In this document: piece by piece, positions 15,039 to 24,001 of the stretch
How positions within the stretch are numbered: position 1 is the stretch's first letter
Layout of the letters: each line of letters opens with the position of its first letter
Assembly: GCF_044326205.1 (NCBI RefSeq)
Contig: NZ_JBIRCY010000013.1
Span: 1-64,000, forward strand
From: Kumtagia sp044326205
Lineage (GTDB): Bacteria; Pseudomonadota; Alphaproteobacteria; Rhizobiales; Rhizobiaceae
Direction of reading: 5' to 3'
DNA: 64,000 bases
Program-made: the position numbers and the translations under genes
The notes under the pieces: generated by a model
The model's input: only the letters and a program-made list of their open reading frames with translations
Databases searched by the model: none
Told to the model about the DNA's origin: nothing

Positions 15039-16250
15039 ATGATGCGGCGCTTCGAACACGCGCGTATCCTCATGTACAGCCATGACACGTTCGGCCTCGG
15101 CCATCTCAGGCGGTGCCGGACGATCGCGCATTCGCTGGTCGAGGATTTTCGCGGCCTCAATGTGCTGATCATCTCCGGCGCGCAGATCGCCGGCGCGTTC
15201 GATTATCGGGCCCGTGTCGACTTCGTGAAGATCCCCAGCGTCATCAAGCTGCGCAACGGCGAATATACTTCGCTCGAACGCCATATCGACCTGCAGGAGA
15301 CGCTGGAGATGCGGCGGTCGATCATCCGCTCCACCGCCGAGACCTTCCAGCCGGACATTTTTATCGTCGACAAGGAGCCGATGGGCCTGCGCGGCGAGGT
15401 GGAGGATACGCTGGCCTATCTGAAGACGCGCGGCACCACGCTGGTGCTGGGCCTGCGCGAGGTTCTGGACGCACCGCACCTGCTCGACGCCGAATGGACG
15501 CGGCGCGACACGATGCGCAAGATCGGCCTGTTCTACGATACGATCTGGGTCTACGGCCCGCCGGATTTCTACGACCCGCTGACCGGGCTGGACGTTCCGC
15601 CGGCGGTGCGCGCCAAGATGAATTTTGTCGGCTTCCTGCAACGCAGCCTGTCGCATGAAGAGGAAGCGCCCGGCCACCGGCCGGAGGGCGACTATATCCT
15701 CGTCACCACCGGCGGCGGCGGCGACGGCGCGGAACTGATCCACGACGTCATCCACGCCTATCAGCAGGATCCCACCCTGACCCACAAGGCGCTGATCATG
15801 CTCGGCCCCTATATGCCAGCCAAGAAGCGGCAGAGGCTGGTCGCCAAGGGGGCCACGATCCCCTACATCGAGATCCGCGAATTCGACAACCGCATGGAAG
15901 AGCTGATTGCCGGCGCCAAGGGCGTCGTCGCGATGGGCGGCTACAACACCTATTGCGAGATCCTATCCTTCGACAAGCCAGCGCTGATCGTGCCGCGCAC
16001 CGTGCCGCGCGAGGAGCAGTTGATCCGTGCCCAACGCGCTTCGGAACTCGGCCTGATCGACATGCTGATGCCGGAGGAGGCCGAAAATTCCCAGCGTTTT
16101 GCAGCCGCGCTGAAGGCGCTTCCCAACCGTCCGCCGCCGTCGAAGTCGCGTCCCGACCTCAGGCTGGAAGGCCTCGCCAACATTTCCGGCATCGTGCAGA
16201 ACTGGCTCGGTGAACAGCCACTGTCGCACCTTTCCGTGGTCGAGGGCTGA
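15039..16250 (+). CDS. GT-B glycosyltransferase, COG4671 type (MurG-like)
   Basis: About 403 residues. It starts RFEHARILMYSHDTFGLGHLRRC, the glycine/histidine-rich first loop of this predicted glycosyltransferase group. The C-terminal donor-binding half includes ILVTTGGGGDGAELI and AMGGYNTYCEILSFDKPALIVPR, the MurG-like sugar-nucleotide site. No signal or membrane segment is present, so it is cytoplasmic or peripheral. Start codons GTG 15030, ATG 15039 and ATG 15042 are all possible. AAGG lies about 10 nt before 15039. It is the first of three glycosyltransferase genes in one operon. Donor and acceptor are unknown. Confidence 0.82.
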   Translation: MMRRFEHARILMYSHDTFGLGHLRRCRTIAHSLVEDFRGLNVLIISGAQIAGAFDYRARVDFVKIPSVIKLRNGEYTSLERHIDLQETLEMRRSIIRSTAETFQPDIFIVDKEPMGLRGEVEDTLAYLKTRGTTLVLGLREVLDAPHLLDAEWTRRDTMRKIGLFYDTIWVYGPPDFYDPLTGLDVPPAVRAKMNFVGFLQRSLSHEEEAPGHRPEGDYILVTTGGGGDGAELIHDVIHAYQQDPTLTHKALIMLGPYMPAKKRQRLVAKGATIPYIEIREFDNRMEELIAGAKGVVAMGGYNTYCEILSFDKPALIVPRTVPREEQLIRAQRASELGLIDMLMPEEAENSQRFAAALKALPNRPPPSKSRPDLRLEGLANISGIVQNWLGEQPLSHLSVVEG

Positions 16251-16264
16251 CGTCAGACCCCTCC

Positions 16265-17497
16265 ATGCGTCGAAAAACCGTCGTCCTGCTCAAGGGCTAT
16301 CCCCGGCTGTCCGAGACCTTCATCGCGCAGGAACTGCGCGGGCTGGAGCGCGCCGGGCTCGATCTCGTGCTGGTCTCCATGCGCCGGCCGACGGACAACA
16401 AGCGCCACCCGGTGCATGACGAGATCCAGGCGCCGGTCGTCTATCTGCCTGAATATCTTCACGAAGAGCCGCTGCGCGTGGCGAAGGGCTTTTTGCTCGG
16501 CCTGTTCCAGCCCGGGTTTTGGAGCACGCTCGGCCGGTTCGTCTCCGACCTTGGCCGTGACCGGAGCCGCAACCGTTTTCGCCGTTTTGGCCAGGCGCTG
16601 GTGCTTGCCGCCGAATGGCCGAAAGGCGCCGAATGGCTGCACGCGCATTTTATCCACACGCCGGCTTCGGTGGCAGCCTATACCAGCAAGATTACGGGCA
16701 TAGGCTGGACCTGCTCGGCGCATGCCAAGGACATCTGGACCTCGCCGGACTGGGAGTTGCAGCAGAAGCTGGCTTGTGCCCACTGGGTCGTGACCTGCAC
16801 GCATTCCGGTTTCGAGCATCTGCAATCGCTGGCGGCCGAGCCCGAGCGTGTGCATCTGAGCTATCATGGCCTGGACCTAGACCGTTTCGGACCGTTTGCA
16901 GGCGAACGGTCGGATGCCGACGGCTTAGACCCGACAAGGCCGGTGACAATCGTCAGTGTCGGGCGCGCGGTCGGCAAGAAGGGCTACGACATTCTTCTGG
17001 AAGCGCTGGCGCTGCTGCCAAAAAACCTCGAATGGCGGTTCGAGCACATCGGCGGCGGCGAGAAACTGCCTGAGCTCAAGGTCTTGGCCAAAAAGCTCGG
17101 GATTTCGCAGCGCATCGAATGGAAGGGCGCGATGGCGCAGGAAGAGGTGCTGAAACACTACCGCAGCGCCGATCTGTTCGCGCTGGCATGCCGCGTCACC
17201 GACGACGGCGACCGCGACGGGTTGCCCAACGTGCTGGTGGAAGCCTCCAGCCAGCGCCTGCCCTGCATTTCGACAACCATCTCCGGCATACCCGAACTGA
17301 TCACCGACGGCGAGAACGGCCTGCTTGTGCCACCGAAGGACGCAAAGGCCCTGGCCAACGCGCTGGAGCGCGCCATCCGCGATCCGGAGCTGCGCAAAAG
17401 GCTCGGCAACGCGGCCGAACACCGCGTGCGCGCGCATTTCGACCACCACACCAGCATCGACCAGCTCGTCGGATTGTTCGAGGACGAATGGCGATAA
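16265..17497 (+). CDS. Glycosyltransferase family 4
   Basis: 410 residues with a GT-B fold. The N-terminal half has LKGYPRLSETFIAQEL, typical of GT4 enzymes in exopolysaccharide clusters. The C-terminal GT4 core has VSVGRAVGKKGYDILLEAL, the acidic motif DGLPNVLVEASS and GENGLLVPP. It is 14 bp after the first glycosyltransferase and overlaps the next by 10 bp, so the three are cotranscribed. Probably adds a sugar to a lipid-linked or capsular glycan. The specificity is not readable. Confidence 0.9.
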   Translation: MRRKTVVLLKGYPRLSETFIAQELRGLERAGLDLVLVSMRRPTDNKRHPVHDEIQAPVVYLPEYLHEEPLRVAKGFLLGLFQPGFWSTLGRFVSDLGRDRSRNRFRRFGQALVLAAEWPKGAEWLHAHFIHTPASVAAYTSKITGIGWTCSAHAKDIWTSPDWELQQKLACAHWVVTCTHSGFEHLQSLAAEPERVHLSYHGLDLDRFGPFAGERSDADGLDPTRPVTIVSVGRAVGKKGYDILLEALALLPKNLEWRFEHIGGGEKLPELKVLAKKLGISQRIEWKGAMAQEEVLKHYRSADLFALACRVTDDGDRDGLPNVLVEASSQRLPCISTTISGIPELITDGENGLLVPPKDAKALANALERAIRDPELRKRLGNAAEHRVRAHFDHHTSIDQLVGLFEDEWR

Positions 17498-18633
17498 AAG
17501 ACGGCGCCAAGCCTAAAATCCTGTTTTATGTCCAGCACTTGCTGGGCATAGGCCATCTCGCTCGGGCCAGCAGGGTTGCTGCGGCCCTGCAAAATGACGG
17601 TTTTTCGGTCACGATCGTCACCGGCGGCCTGCCTGTGCGCGGTTTTCCGCCTTCCCAGCTAGACCATGTCGCTCTGCCGGCAGTGACCTCCGCCTCGGAG
17701 GCGTTTTCCGGCCTGATCGATGCCGATGGAAATGTGATCGATGACGCCTTCAAGGAGCGCCGGCGCGAATTGCTGATCGAGACGCTGCATGAGCGGCGGC
17801 CGGACATCGTCGTCATCGAGGCTTTTCCGTTCGGGCGCCGCCAGGTGCGGTTCGAACTGCTGCCGCTGCTTGAAGCGGTCGCCGGCATGAACCCTCGCCC
17901 AAAACTGGTGACGTCGGTCCGAGACTTGCTTCAGGAGCGGGTGAAACCTGGGCGCAACGAGGAGACGGTCGAACTGTTGAATGCGCATTTCGACCTGGTG
18001 ATGGTGCATGGCGACCCGAAATTTGCGCGGCTGGAGGACACGTTCCCGCTCGCCGGCACCATCAAGCCGCCGATCGGCTACACCGGCCTGGTCGCCCCGC
18101 CGCCACCCGCCCCGCCCGGCGAAACTTTTCAAGTGTTGATTTCGGCCGGAGGCGGCGCGGCAGGAGCAGATCTGGTCAAGGCGGCGATCGAGGCGGCAGA
18201 CCTGCTGCCGAACGTTCAGGATTGGGCGCTGATCACCGGACCGAATCTTCCGCAATTTGCCTACGACATGGCCGCTGCCAAAGCGCCGCCGGGCTTAAAA
18301 CTGTTCCGATTTCGCGAGGATTTTCCAAGCCTGCTTGCAGGCACGGAACTGTCGGTGTCGCAGGCCGGCTACAACACCGTCTGCGACGTGCTGCGGGCCG
18401 GCTGCCGGTCGCTGCTTGTCCCGTTCAGCGCCGGCGGCGAAACTGAGCAGACGACGCGCGCCGAACGGCTGGAAAGGCTGGGGCTGACGACGATGCTACC
18501 GGAGCACGGGCTGACCGGCAGGCAGCTCGCCGAAGCGATCGCCGAGGCACTGGCGCGGCCCAAACCGCCAGCGGCTGCACTCGACCTCGACGGCGCCAAC
18601 GGCGCGGCAAGGCTGCTGAGGATGCTGTTATGA
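17488..18633 (+). CDS. Second COG4671-type GT-B glycosyltransferase
   Basis: 381 residues, a diverged relative of the product of 15039-16250. It starts ILFYVQHLLGIGHLARASRVA and has LISAGGGAAGADLV and VSQAGYNTVCDVLRAGCRSLLVPF in the donor half. ATG 17488 overlaps the GT4 stop by 10 bp. A much longer frame starting at 17119 lies inside GT4 and is rejected. The presence of two COG4671 proteins on either side of a GT4 suggests successive sugar additions to the same product. Confidence 0.83.
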   Translation: MAIKDGAKPKILFYVQHLLGIGHLARASRVAAALQNDGFSVTIVTGGLPVRGFPPSQLDHVALPAVTSASEAFSGLIDADGNVIDDAFKERRRELLIETLHERRPDIVVIEAFPFGRRQVRFELLPLLEAVAGMNPRPKLVTSVRDLLQERVKPGRNEETVELLNAHFDLVMVHGDPKFARLEDTFPLAGTIKPPIGYTGLVAPPPPAPPGETFQVLISAGGGAAGADLVKAAIEAADLLPNVQDWALITGPNLPQFAYDMAAAKAPPGLKLFRFREDFPSLLAGTELSVSQAGYNTVCDVLRAGCRSLLVPFSAGGETEQTTRAERLERLGLTTMLPEHGLTGRQLAEAIAEALARPKPPAAALDLDGANGAARLLRMLL

Positions 18634-18803
18634 CCCAATCCAGAAATGACGACTTGTCGGGCCGGCACGGCCGGGCAATCGAAGAACTGGGCAAGCTTTG
18701 GGACGAAGGGATAGCCAGCGGTCCCTCAGAGGACGGCGAGGAAGTGTTCAAGGAACTACGACGCGAACTCGCCGAGATATTTGCCCCTCGCGACGGCTCG
18801 TGA
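18630..18803 (+). CDS. ParD-like antitoxin micro-protein (orphan)
   Basis: 57 residues, with its ATG overlapping the glycosyltransferase stop (ATGA at 18630). The centre reads AIEELGKLWDEGIASGPSED then GEEVFKELRRELAEI, which matches the C-terminal toxin-binding part of ParD-type antitoxins (LWDEGIASGP is typical). The N-terminal DNA-binding ribbon-helix-helix is short or missing. No ParE toxin follows, since the next gene is on the other strand. It may be an orphan antitoxin, a remnant, or a co-opted small protein translated by coupling. Translation read directly from the bases. Confidence 0.6.
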   Translation: MTQSRNDDLSGRHGRAIEELGKLWDEGIASGPSEDGEEVFKELRRELAEIFAPRDGS

Positions 18804-18824
18804 AATAGGCTGAAAATCTCTCCT

Positions 18825-19565
18825 CTACACCCGCCCGATCAGCATATACCGCGTATACTTCTTCATCGGCAGTTCGCCGGCGAAGTCGATATGCGACAGA
18901 CCCGCCAGTTCGCCGAAAGCGTCGAGGCACCCCACACATGCAATGTGCGTCGGCTCGGCGAAATAGTTGTTGGACTGGAGCAGCACGCGCGTACCAGCCG
19001 GCATCAGAGACAGCCACGAGCGAATGTCCGGAATGTGCTCGCAACTCGTGTTGACGACGAGGTCGGGCCGGCGACCGGTATAATCGAGCTTGTACATGTC
19101 GGCGGTGACGGCGTGAAAACGCTTTTCATACGCATGGTTCAAGGTCTCGGCGATCTCGCCGACCGCCGGATCGATGTCGCTGTTCTCGATGCGGCCGATC
19201 TTGAAGCGCTGATCGTCGAGCAGCATGGCGGCGAGCACGCCGTACCAGCCCCCCACGATCCATACTTCGCCGAAGACTCCGCCCACCCTTTCAAAAAGCC
19301 GGTCGCGTGCCCACATCTTGCAGGCGACCTGCTTGTGGTTGAAGGCGTTGCCGATATCGGCTTCCGGGTGGCGCGAAATGACTCTCGACAGACCCTTGAC
19401 GAGCGGACTGCCGCAATAGACGGCTATGCCGCGCGCAAGGTCAAAAGCGTGTTCATGCCAATCTTCATCGGCGTAGCGGGCCTGGGTAGCGTCCATGATG
19501 CGGCTGTTGTAGGCTGGTGTGGACGGGGAAGCAATCCAAAGACGTTTCAGACGGAATTCATGCAT
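18825..19565 (-). CDS. Class I SAM-dependent methyltransferase
   Basis: 246 residues, or 223 if the internal ATG at 19496 (MDATQARYADEDW) is the start, which suits the fold better. The SAM-binding motif is EVWIVGGWYGVLAAML, followed by the acidic IENSDIDPAVGEIAE strand, then LVVNTSCEHIPDI and LLQSNNYFAEPTH. It is a compact Rossmann methyltransferase with no membrane segments. It lies tail-to-tail with the glycosyltransferase operon and head-to-head with the degenerate ABC exporter gene. Role unknown, possibly decoration of a glycan or lipid intermediate. Confidence 0.72.
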   Translation of the reverse strand: MHEFRLKRLWIASPSTPAYNSRIMDATQARYADEDWHEHAFDLARGIAVYCGSPLVKGLSRVISRHPEADIGNAFNHKQVACKMWARDRLFERVGGVFGEVWIVGGWYGVLAAMLLDDQRFKIGRIENSDIDPAVGEIAETLNHAYEKRFHAVTADMYKLDYTGRRPDLVVNTSCEHIPDIRSWLSLMPAGTRVLLQSNNYFAEPTHIACVGCLDAFGELAGLSHIDFAGELPMKKYTRYMLIGRV

Positions 19566-19652
19566 TTACACCAGTCACTGATGGCGGCCGGCAATCTCAA
19601 CGCGCATCGTCCATTTGCCCGTTCATTCGGGCACGAGGCTCGCTGACCTTCC

Positions 19653-22367
19653 ATGGAAAGAAGCCTCGCCCGCTACATCTGGACCCATACCTGGCGGCAG
19701 CAACTCTGGATCGTCTTCGTCGTCGCTCTGTCGATGATCCCCTATTTCATGTCGTTCGACCTGCCCAAGCAGATCGTCAACGGCCCGATCCAGGGCGAAG
19801 GTTTTGAGACGCCCGGCGCCACGCAGCCTTTCATGGCAATCGATATCGACGTGCCGCTTCTCGGCTCGTTCCACTTGTTCGACGGATTTCAGTTCAACCG
19901 CACCCAGACACTGGTAGGCCTGAGCCTCATCTTCCTGGGGCTGGTGATCGTCAACGGCATCTTCAAGCTCTACATCAATACCTACAAGGGCCGCCTTGGG
20001 GAGCGCATGCTGCGGCGCATCCGTTTCGAACTGGTCGATCGGGTGCTGCGTTTCCCGCCCGGCCATTTCAAGCGCGTCAAGGCGGCTGAAGTCGCGACCA
20101 TGGTGAAGGACGAGGTGGAGCCGCTCGGCGGCTTCATCGGCGATGCCTTCGTCACCCCGGCGCAGCTCGGCGGCCAGGCGCTGACCGCGCTGATCTTCAT
20201 CATTTTGCAAAGTTTTTGGCTGGGCATGATCGCGGCGGTGATCGTCGGCATCCAGCTCGTCATCATCCCGCAGATGCGCAAGCGGCTGATCCGCCTCGGC
20301 CGCGAGCGGCAGCTGACGGCGCGCGCGCTGTCCGGCCGCGTCGGTGAGATCGTCGACGGCATCGGCGCGATTCACATCAACGACACATCCAACTACGAAC
20401 GCGCCGACATCGCCGACCGGCTCGGCCTGATCTTCAAGATCCGATACGACCTCTACCAGTGGAAATTCCTGGTCAAGTTCATCAACAATTTTCTGGCCCA
20501 GGTGACGCCGTTCCTGTTCTACCTGGTCGGCGGCTGGTTTGCGCTGCAGGGCCGGCTCGACATCGGCCAGTTGGTCGCCGTCATCAACGCCTACAAGGAC
20601 CTTCCCGGCCCTCTGAAGGAACTGATCGATTGGGACCAGAACCGCCAGGACGTGCAGGTCAAATACGCGCAGGTGGTGGAGCAATTCACCGTCGAAACCA
20701 TTCTGGATCCGAAACTGCAGACGCTGACCATCGAGCCAATTGCCCCGCTCGGCGATGGGCTGAGCACTGTCAACCTGTCGCTGACCGACGATGGCGGCGC
20801 CAGGCTGTTGGATCGTGTCACTGTGCAGATCAATCCCGGCGAAAAAGTCGCAGTGGTCGGCACAGCGGCGAGCGGCGCTGAGGCGCTCGCGGAAGCCTTC
20901 AGCCGGCTGATCTGGCCGGAATCCGGGCGTATCACCGCCGGCAGCAGCGACCTGCTCGAAGTGCCGGAGTCGATCACCGGACGGCGCATCGCCTATGCGT
21001 CTTCGGAATCCTATCTGTTCCAGGGCTCGCTGCGCGACAATCTGCTCTATGGCCTGAAGCACGCGCCGCTAACCGAGATCACCTATGAGGGCGCCAAGGC
21101 GGTGCAACGCCGCTGGGCCATCGCCGAAGCGCTCAACGCCGGCAATCCGCACTATGACGTCAACGCCGACTGGATCGACTATGCATCGGCCGGCGCGACC
21201 GGCCCGGCCGATCTCTATCACGCCATCCGTCCGGTGCTCGACGCAGTCGTGCTGTCGCAGGACATTCTCGACCTCGGCTTGCGCTCGCGCATCGATCCGG
21301 GCCTGCACCCGGAGATCACCAGCCGCATCGTCGAGGTGCGCGAAGCGCTGCGCAAGCGTCTCGAGGAAGAGGGCCTGAGCGATCTGGTCGCCTCGTTCGA
21401 GCCGGGCGAATACAACACCCAGGCGACGATCGGCGAAAATCTCCTGTTCGGCACTGCGACGGGATCGGAACTGACCGGCAAGGAACTGGCTGGCAACGCC
21501 TATTTCCGCTCCGTGCTGCAGCAGGATGGGTTGGCCGAGACGCTCTACCAGATGGGCCTGCAGATCGCCGACCAGGCGATCGAACTGTTCGCCGACCTGC
21601 CGCCGGATCATCCGTTCTTCCAGCAACTCGCCTTCATGACGGCGGAAGACATTCCGGAATACACACAGTTGCTGCAGCGGCTACGCGGACGTCCGTTCGA
21701 TGCCGCGTCCGACGACGACCGGGCGAAGATCATCAAGCTCTCCTTCGCCTATATCGAGCCCCGGCACCGTTTCGGACTGCTGACGCCGGAACTGATGGAC
21801 AAGATCGTCGCGGCACGCCAGCGCTTCTACGACGGCCTGCCCAAGGAACTGGAAAGCGCCATCGAACGTTACGACCCGGAGAAATACACGACCGCGGCGA
21901 CGCTGAGCGACAACATGCTGTTCGGCCGCATCGCCCACAACCAACCGGACGGGCCGGAGCGCATCCGTTCGCTGATCCGCGAACTGCTCGACACTCTCGG
22001 CCTGCATGACGAGGTGCTGGACATCGGGCTTGATTTCAATGTGGGCGTCGGCGGCCGGCGCCTGACCGGGGCGCAACGGCAAAAGCTCGATGTAGCCCGG
22101 GCATTGTTGAAACACCCGGACTTTCTTATCTTTAACAGACCGCTTGCCGCGCTCGACCAGCGGTCGCAGGATGTGGTCACAAAGAACGTGCTCGAAGAGG
22201 CGACAAGGGACGGACGGAATCCGGCAATCCTCTGGGTCCTGCCGAATCCACATCTCGCGAACCTTTTCGAGCGTGTAATCGTTTTCCACGCAGGCGAACT
22301 TGTGGAGGACGGAACGCACGAGACTCTATCGACTAAAAACGGTACTTTCACACGGCTGTTGGCATAA
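19653..22367 (+). CDS. ABC half-exporter with degenerate ATPase domain and ~300-residue insertion
   Basis: 904 residues. The N-terminal half (about 1-345) is an exporter-type membrane domain with about six helices, preceded and followed by cytoplasmic loops. The ATPase half is altered at every key site. Walker A is GTAASGAEA (about 403-411) without the Lys. The Q-loop Gln is lost (SSESYLFQG, about 453). Walker B ends IFNRP instead of a D-E pair (about 823), and the H-loop His is displaced. The signature LTGAQRQK (about 802) and D-loop ALD survive. About 300 residues are inserted between Q-loop and signature. Within them a Tyr-x3-AT[IL]x2-N-[LM]LFG motif recurs at about 587 and 744, echoing SLRDNLLYG after the Q-loop. 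Probably does not hydrolyse ATP alone. Confidence 0.85.
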   Translation: MERSLARYIWTHTWRQQLWIVFVVALSMIPYFMSFDLPKQIVNGPIQGEGFETPGATQPFMAIDIDVPLLGSFHLFDGFQFNRTQTLVGLSLIFLGLVIVNGIFKLYINTYKGRLGERMLRRIRFELVDRVLRFPPGHFKRVKAAEVATMVKDEVEPLGGFIGDAFVTPAQLGGQALTALIFIILQSFWLGMIAAVIVGIQLVIIPQMRKRLIRLGRERQLTARALSGRVGEIVDGIGAIHINDTSNYERADIADRLGLIFKIRYDLYQWKFLVKFINNFLAQVTPFLFYLVGGWFALQGRLDIGQLVAVINAYKDLPGPLKELIDWDQNRQDVQVKYAQVVEQFTVETILDPKLQTLTIEPIAPLGDGLSTVNLSLTDDGGARLLDRVTVQINPGEKVAVVGTAASGAEALAEAFSRLIWPESGRITAGSSDLLEVPESITGRRIAYASSESYLFQGSLRDNLLYGLKHAPLTEITYEGAKAVQRRWAIAEALNAGNPHYDVNADWIDYASAGATGPADLYHAIRPVLDAVVLSQDILDLGLRSRIDPGLHPEITSRIVEVREALRKRLEEEGLSDLVASFEPGEYNTQATIGENLLFGTATGSELTGKELAGNAYFRSVLQQDGLAETLYQMGLQIADQAIELFADLPPDHPFFQQLAFMTAEDIPEYTQLLQRLRGRPFDAASDDDRAKIIKLSFAYIEPRHRFGLLTPELMDKIVAARQRFYDGLPKELESAIERYDPEKYTTAATLSDNMLFGRIAHNQPDGPERIRSLIRELLDTLGLHDEVLDIGLDFNVGVGGRRLTGAQRQKLDVARALLKHPDFLIFNRPLAALDQRSQDVVTKNVLEEATRDGRNPAILWVLPNPHLANLFERVIVFHAGELVEDGTHETLSTKNGTFTRLLA

Positions 22368-22400
22368 CGGGGCAGGCTGTGCGATGATCTTTCGGGGTGA

Positions 22401-22871
22401 ATGGTCATGCTGTTGAACGACGAGGTCGGAATGCTGCGGAAAGTTCCGCTGTTTTCCCGCGTTGCGCCGGCCAAGCTAAAGCTGCTAGCCTTCACCTCGG
22501 ATCGGGTCTCCTACAAGGAGGGACAGACACTGTTCCACCAGGGTGATGAAGGCGATGCAGCCTATGTCGTGCTTTCCGGGAAAGCCGACATCATCGTCGA
22601 TTCATCCAGCGGCCAGATCAAGGTCGCCGAGGTGGAGCCCAACGAGATCGTCGGAGAGATCGCCATCCTCTGCGACGTATCGCGAACCGCGACGGTTCGC
22701 GCGTCGATGCCGCTGGAAGCTCTCCGCATCCGCAAGGACCATTTCCTGCGGCTGCTCACCGAGTTTCCCGAGATGACGGTTGAAATCGTCAAGGTGCTGG
22801 CCGACCGCCTCAGCCATACCACGGCTGAACTGACGGCAGCACGCAGCAAGGCGAGGCAGGCAAATTCCTAG
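22401..22871 (+). CDS. Stand-alone cyclic nucleotide-binding domain protein
   Basis: 156 residues made of one CRP/PKA-type cyclic-nucleotide-binding domain and a C-terminal helix (LADRLSHTTAELTAARSKA). There is no helix-turn-helix, so it is not a transcription factor. The phosphate-binding cassette is intact: GEIAIL with Glu86, then SRTATVRA with Arg95, so binding of cAMP or cGMP is plausible. It begins 33 bp after the degenerate ABC gene and is likely cotranscribed with it and with the hydrolase that follows. It may be a regulatory subunit that ties export to the nucleotide level. Confidence 0.88.
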   Translation: MVMLLNDEVGMLRKVPLFSRVAPAKLKLLAFTSDRVSYKEGQTLFHQGDEGDAAYVVLSGKADIIVDSSSGQIKVAEVEPNEIVGEIAILCDVSRTATVRASMPLEALRIRKDHFLRLLTEFPEMTVEIVKVLADRLSHTTAELTAARSKARQANS

Positions 22872-22896
22872 CGCCAGCATAAAACCCCGTCCGGAC

Positions 22897-23922
22897 ATGG
22901 ACACCAGCCCCGCTGAATTCCGGCGTAAAGTCGGACTCGCGCCGGTAAAGCCGAGTGCTGGCCTGGAGGGGCCGTCCCTCCATGCACTGAAAACCAACAC
23001 GGTTCCCGACATCACCGAGATCCTGCGCCGGAAGGCGGATGCCGAACTCGGCGAGGCGACCAAATCCGACGGCGCCTTCCGGGTGAGACTGTGGGGCACG
23101 CGGGGCAGCATCCCGGTTGCCGGCAACGAGTTCCACCGCCACGGCGGCAACACCGCCTGCGTCGAGATGCGCTGCGGCGATCACACGATGATCTTCGACG
23201 CCGGCAGCGGCATACGCCCGGCCGGCCTCTCGGTCGTGCAGTCCGGCGCCAAGGACGTGCATCTGTTCTTCACGCATTTTCACTACGACCACGTGCTCGG
23301 CCTGCCGTTCTTCTCGCCGCTGTGGGTCCCCTCGATCAACGTGAAGATCTGGTCGGGGCATCTGAACGGCATCATGTCGACGCACGAGATGTTGCACGAA
23401 TTGATGCGCGCGCCGTGGTTCCCGGTGTCGATCAGCATCTGCCAGGCGACGCTGGAGACCGGCGACTTCAAATCCGGCGACGTACTGAACCCCTGGCCGG
23501 ATGTCACGATCAGGACGGGTAGCCTCAACCATCCCGGCGGCTGCATCGGCTATCGCGTCGAGTATGGCGGCCGGGTGGTGGCGCTGATCAGCGACACGGA
23601 GCATGTCGAGGGCGAACTCGACCAGAACATCCTGGCTCTCATCGACAAGGCCGACCTCGTCATCTACGACGCCACATACACCGACCAGGAAATGGTGAAG
23701 AAGCGCGGCTTTGGCCATTCGACCTGGCAGGAAGGCATAAAGCTCTGCAAGGCGGCGGGCGCGAAAAAGCTGGCGCTGTTCCACCACGATCCCTTCCGCA
23801 CAGACGTCGCGCTCGAAAAGATCGAGGCGGAAGCGAAGGCGGTATTCCCCGCAACATTTGCGGCGCGCGACGGCCAGCGGATCAGCTTCAAGGTGAAGCA
23901 GAAGGCCGCGAAGCGCGCGTGA
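22897..23922 (+). CDS. Metallo-beta-lactamase-fold hydrolase (possible cyclic phosphodiesterase)
   Basis: 341 residues. After a 60-residue N-terminal extension comes an MBL domain: LWGTRGSIPVAGNEFHRHGGNTAC, the metal motif THFHYDH (H127, H129, D131, H132), LNHPGGCIGYRVE, ISDTEH and LFHHDPFRTD. The WGTRGS-x-P-x(n)-GGNT-x-C start is shared with MBL enzymes acting on cyclic phosphodiesters, including PhnP-like and class II cAMP phosphodiesterase relatives. Lying directly after a cyclic-nucleotide-binding gene and near two cyclase-like genes, a phosphodiesterase role is a reasonable guess but not proven. Confidence 0.82.
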   Translation: MDTSPAEFRRKVGLAPVKPSAGLEGPSLHALKTNTVPDITEILRRKADAELGEATKSDGAFRVRLWGTRGSIPVAGNEFHRHGGNTACVEMRCGDHTMIFDAGSGIRPAGLSVVQSGAKDVHLFFTHFHYDHVLGLPFFSPLWVPSINVKIWSGHLNGIMSTHEMLHELMRAPWFPVSISICQATLETGDFKSGDVLNPWPDVTIRTGSLNHPGGCIGYRVEYGGRVVALISDTEHVEGELDQNILALIDKADLVIYDATYTDQEMVKKRGFGHSTWQEGIKLCKAAGAKKLALFHHDPFRTDVALEKIEAEAKAVFPATFAARDGQRISFKVKQKAAKRA

Positions 23923-24001
23923 ACCGCAGATCCGGTCGCCGAGCTTCATACCATTGATGATTGCTTCGCCCGTTCGGGCCGCACAAATCCGCTTGGCAGG
24001 A

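Noticed and set aside
17119..17487. N-terminal extension of the third glycosyltransferase
   Set aside because: It lies within the GT4 gene in another frame; ATG 17488 starts at the usual family N-terminus.
23966..23979. Terminator between the MBL hydrolase and deacetylase genes
   Set aside because: The stem is only 4-5 bp with almost no loop and no T-run on either strand.
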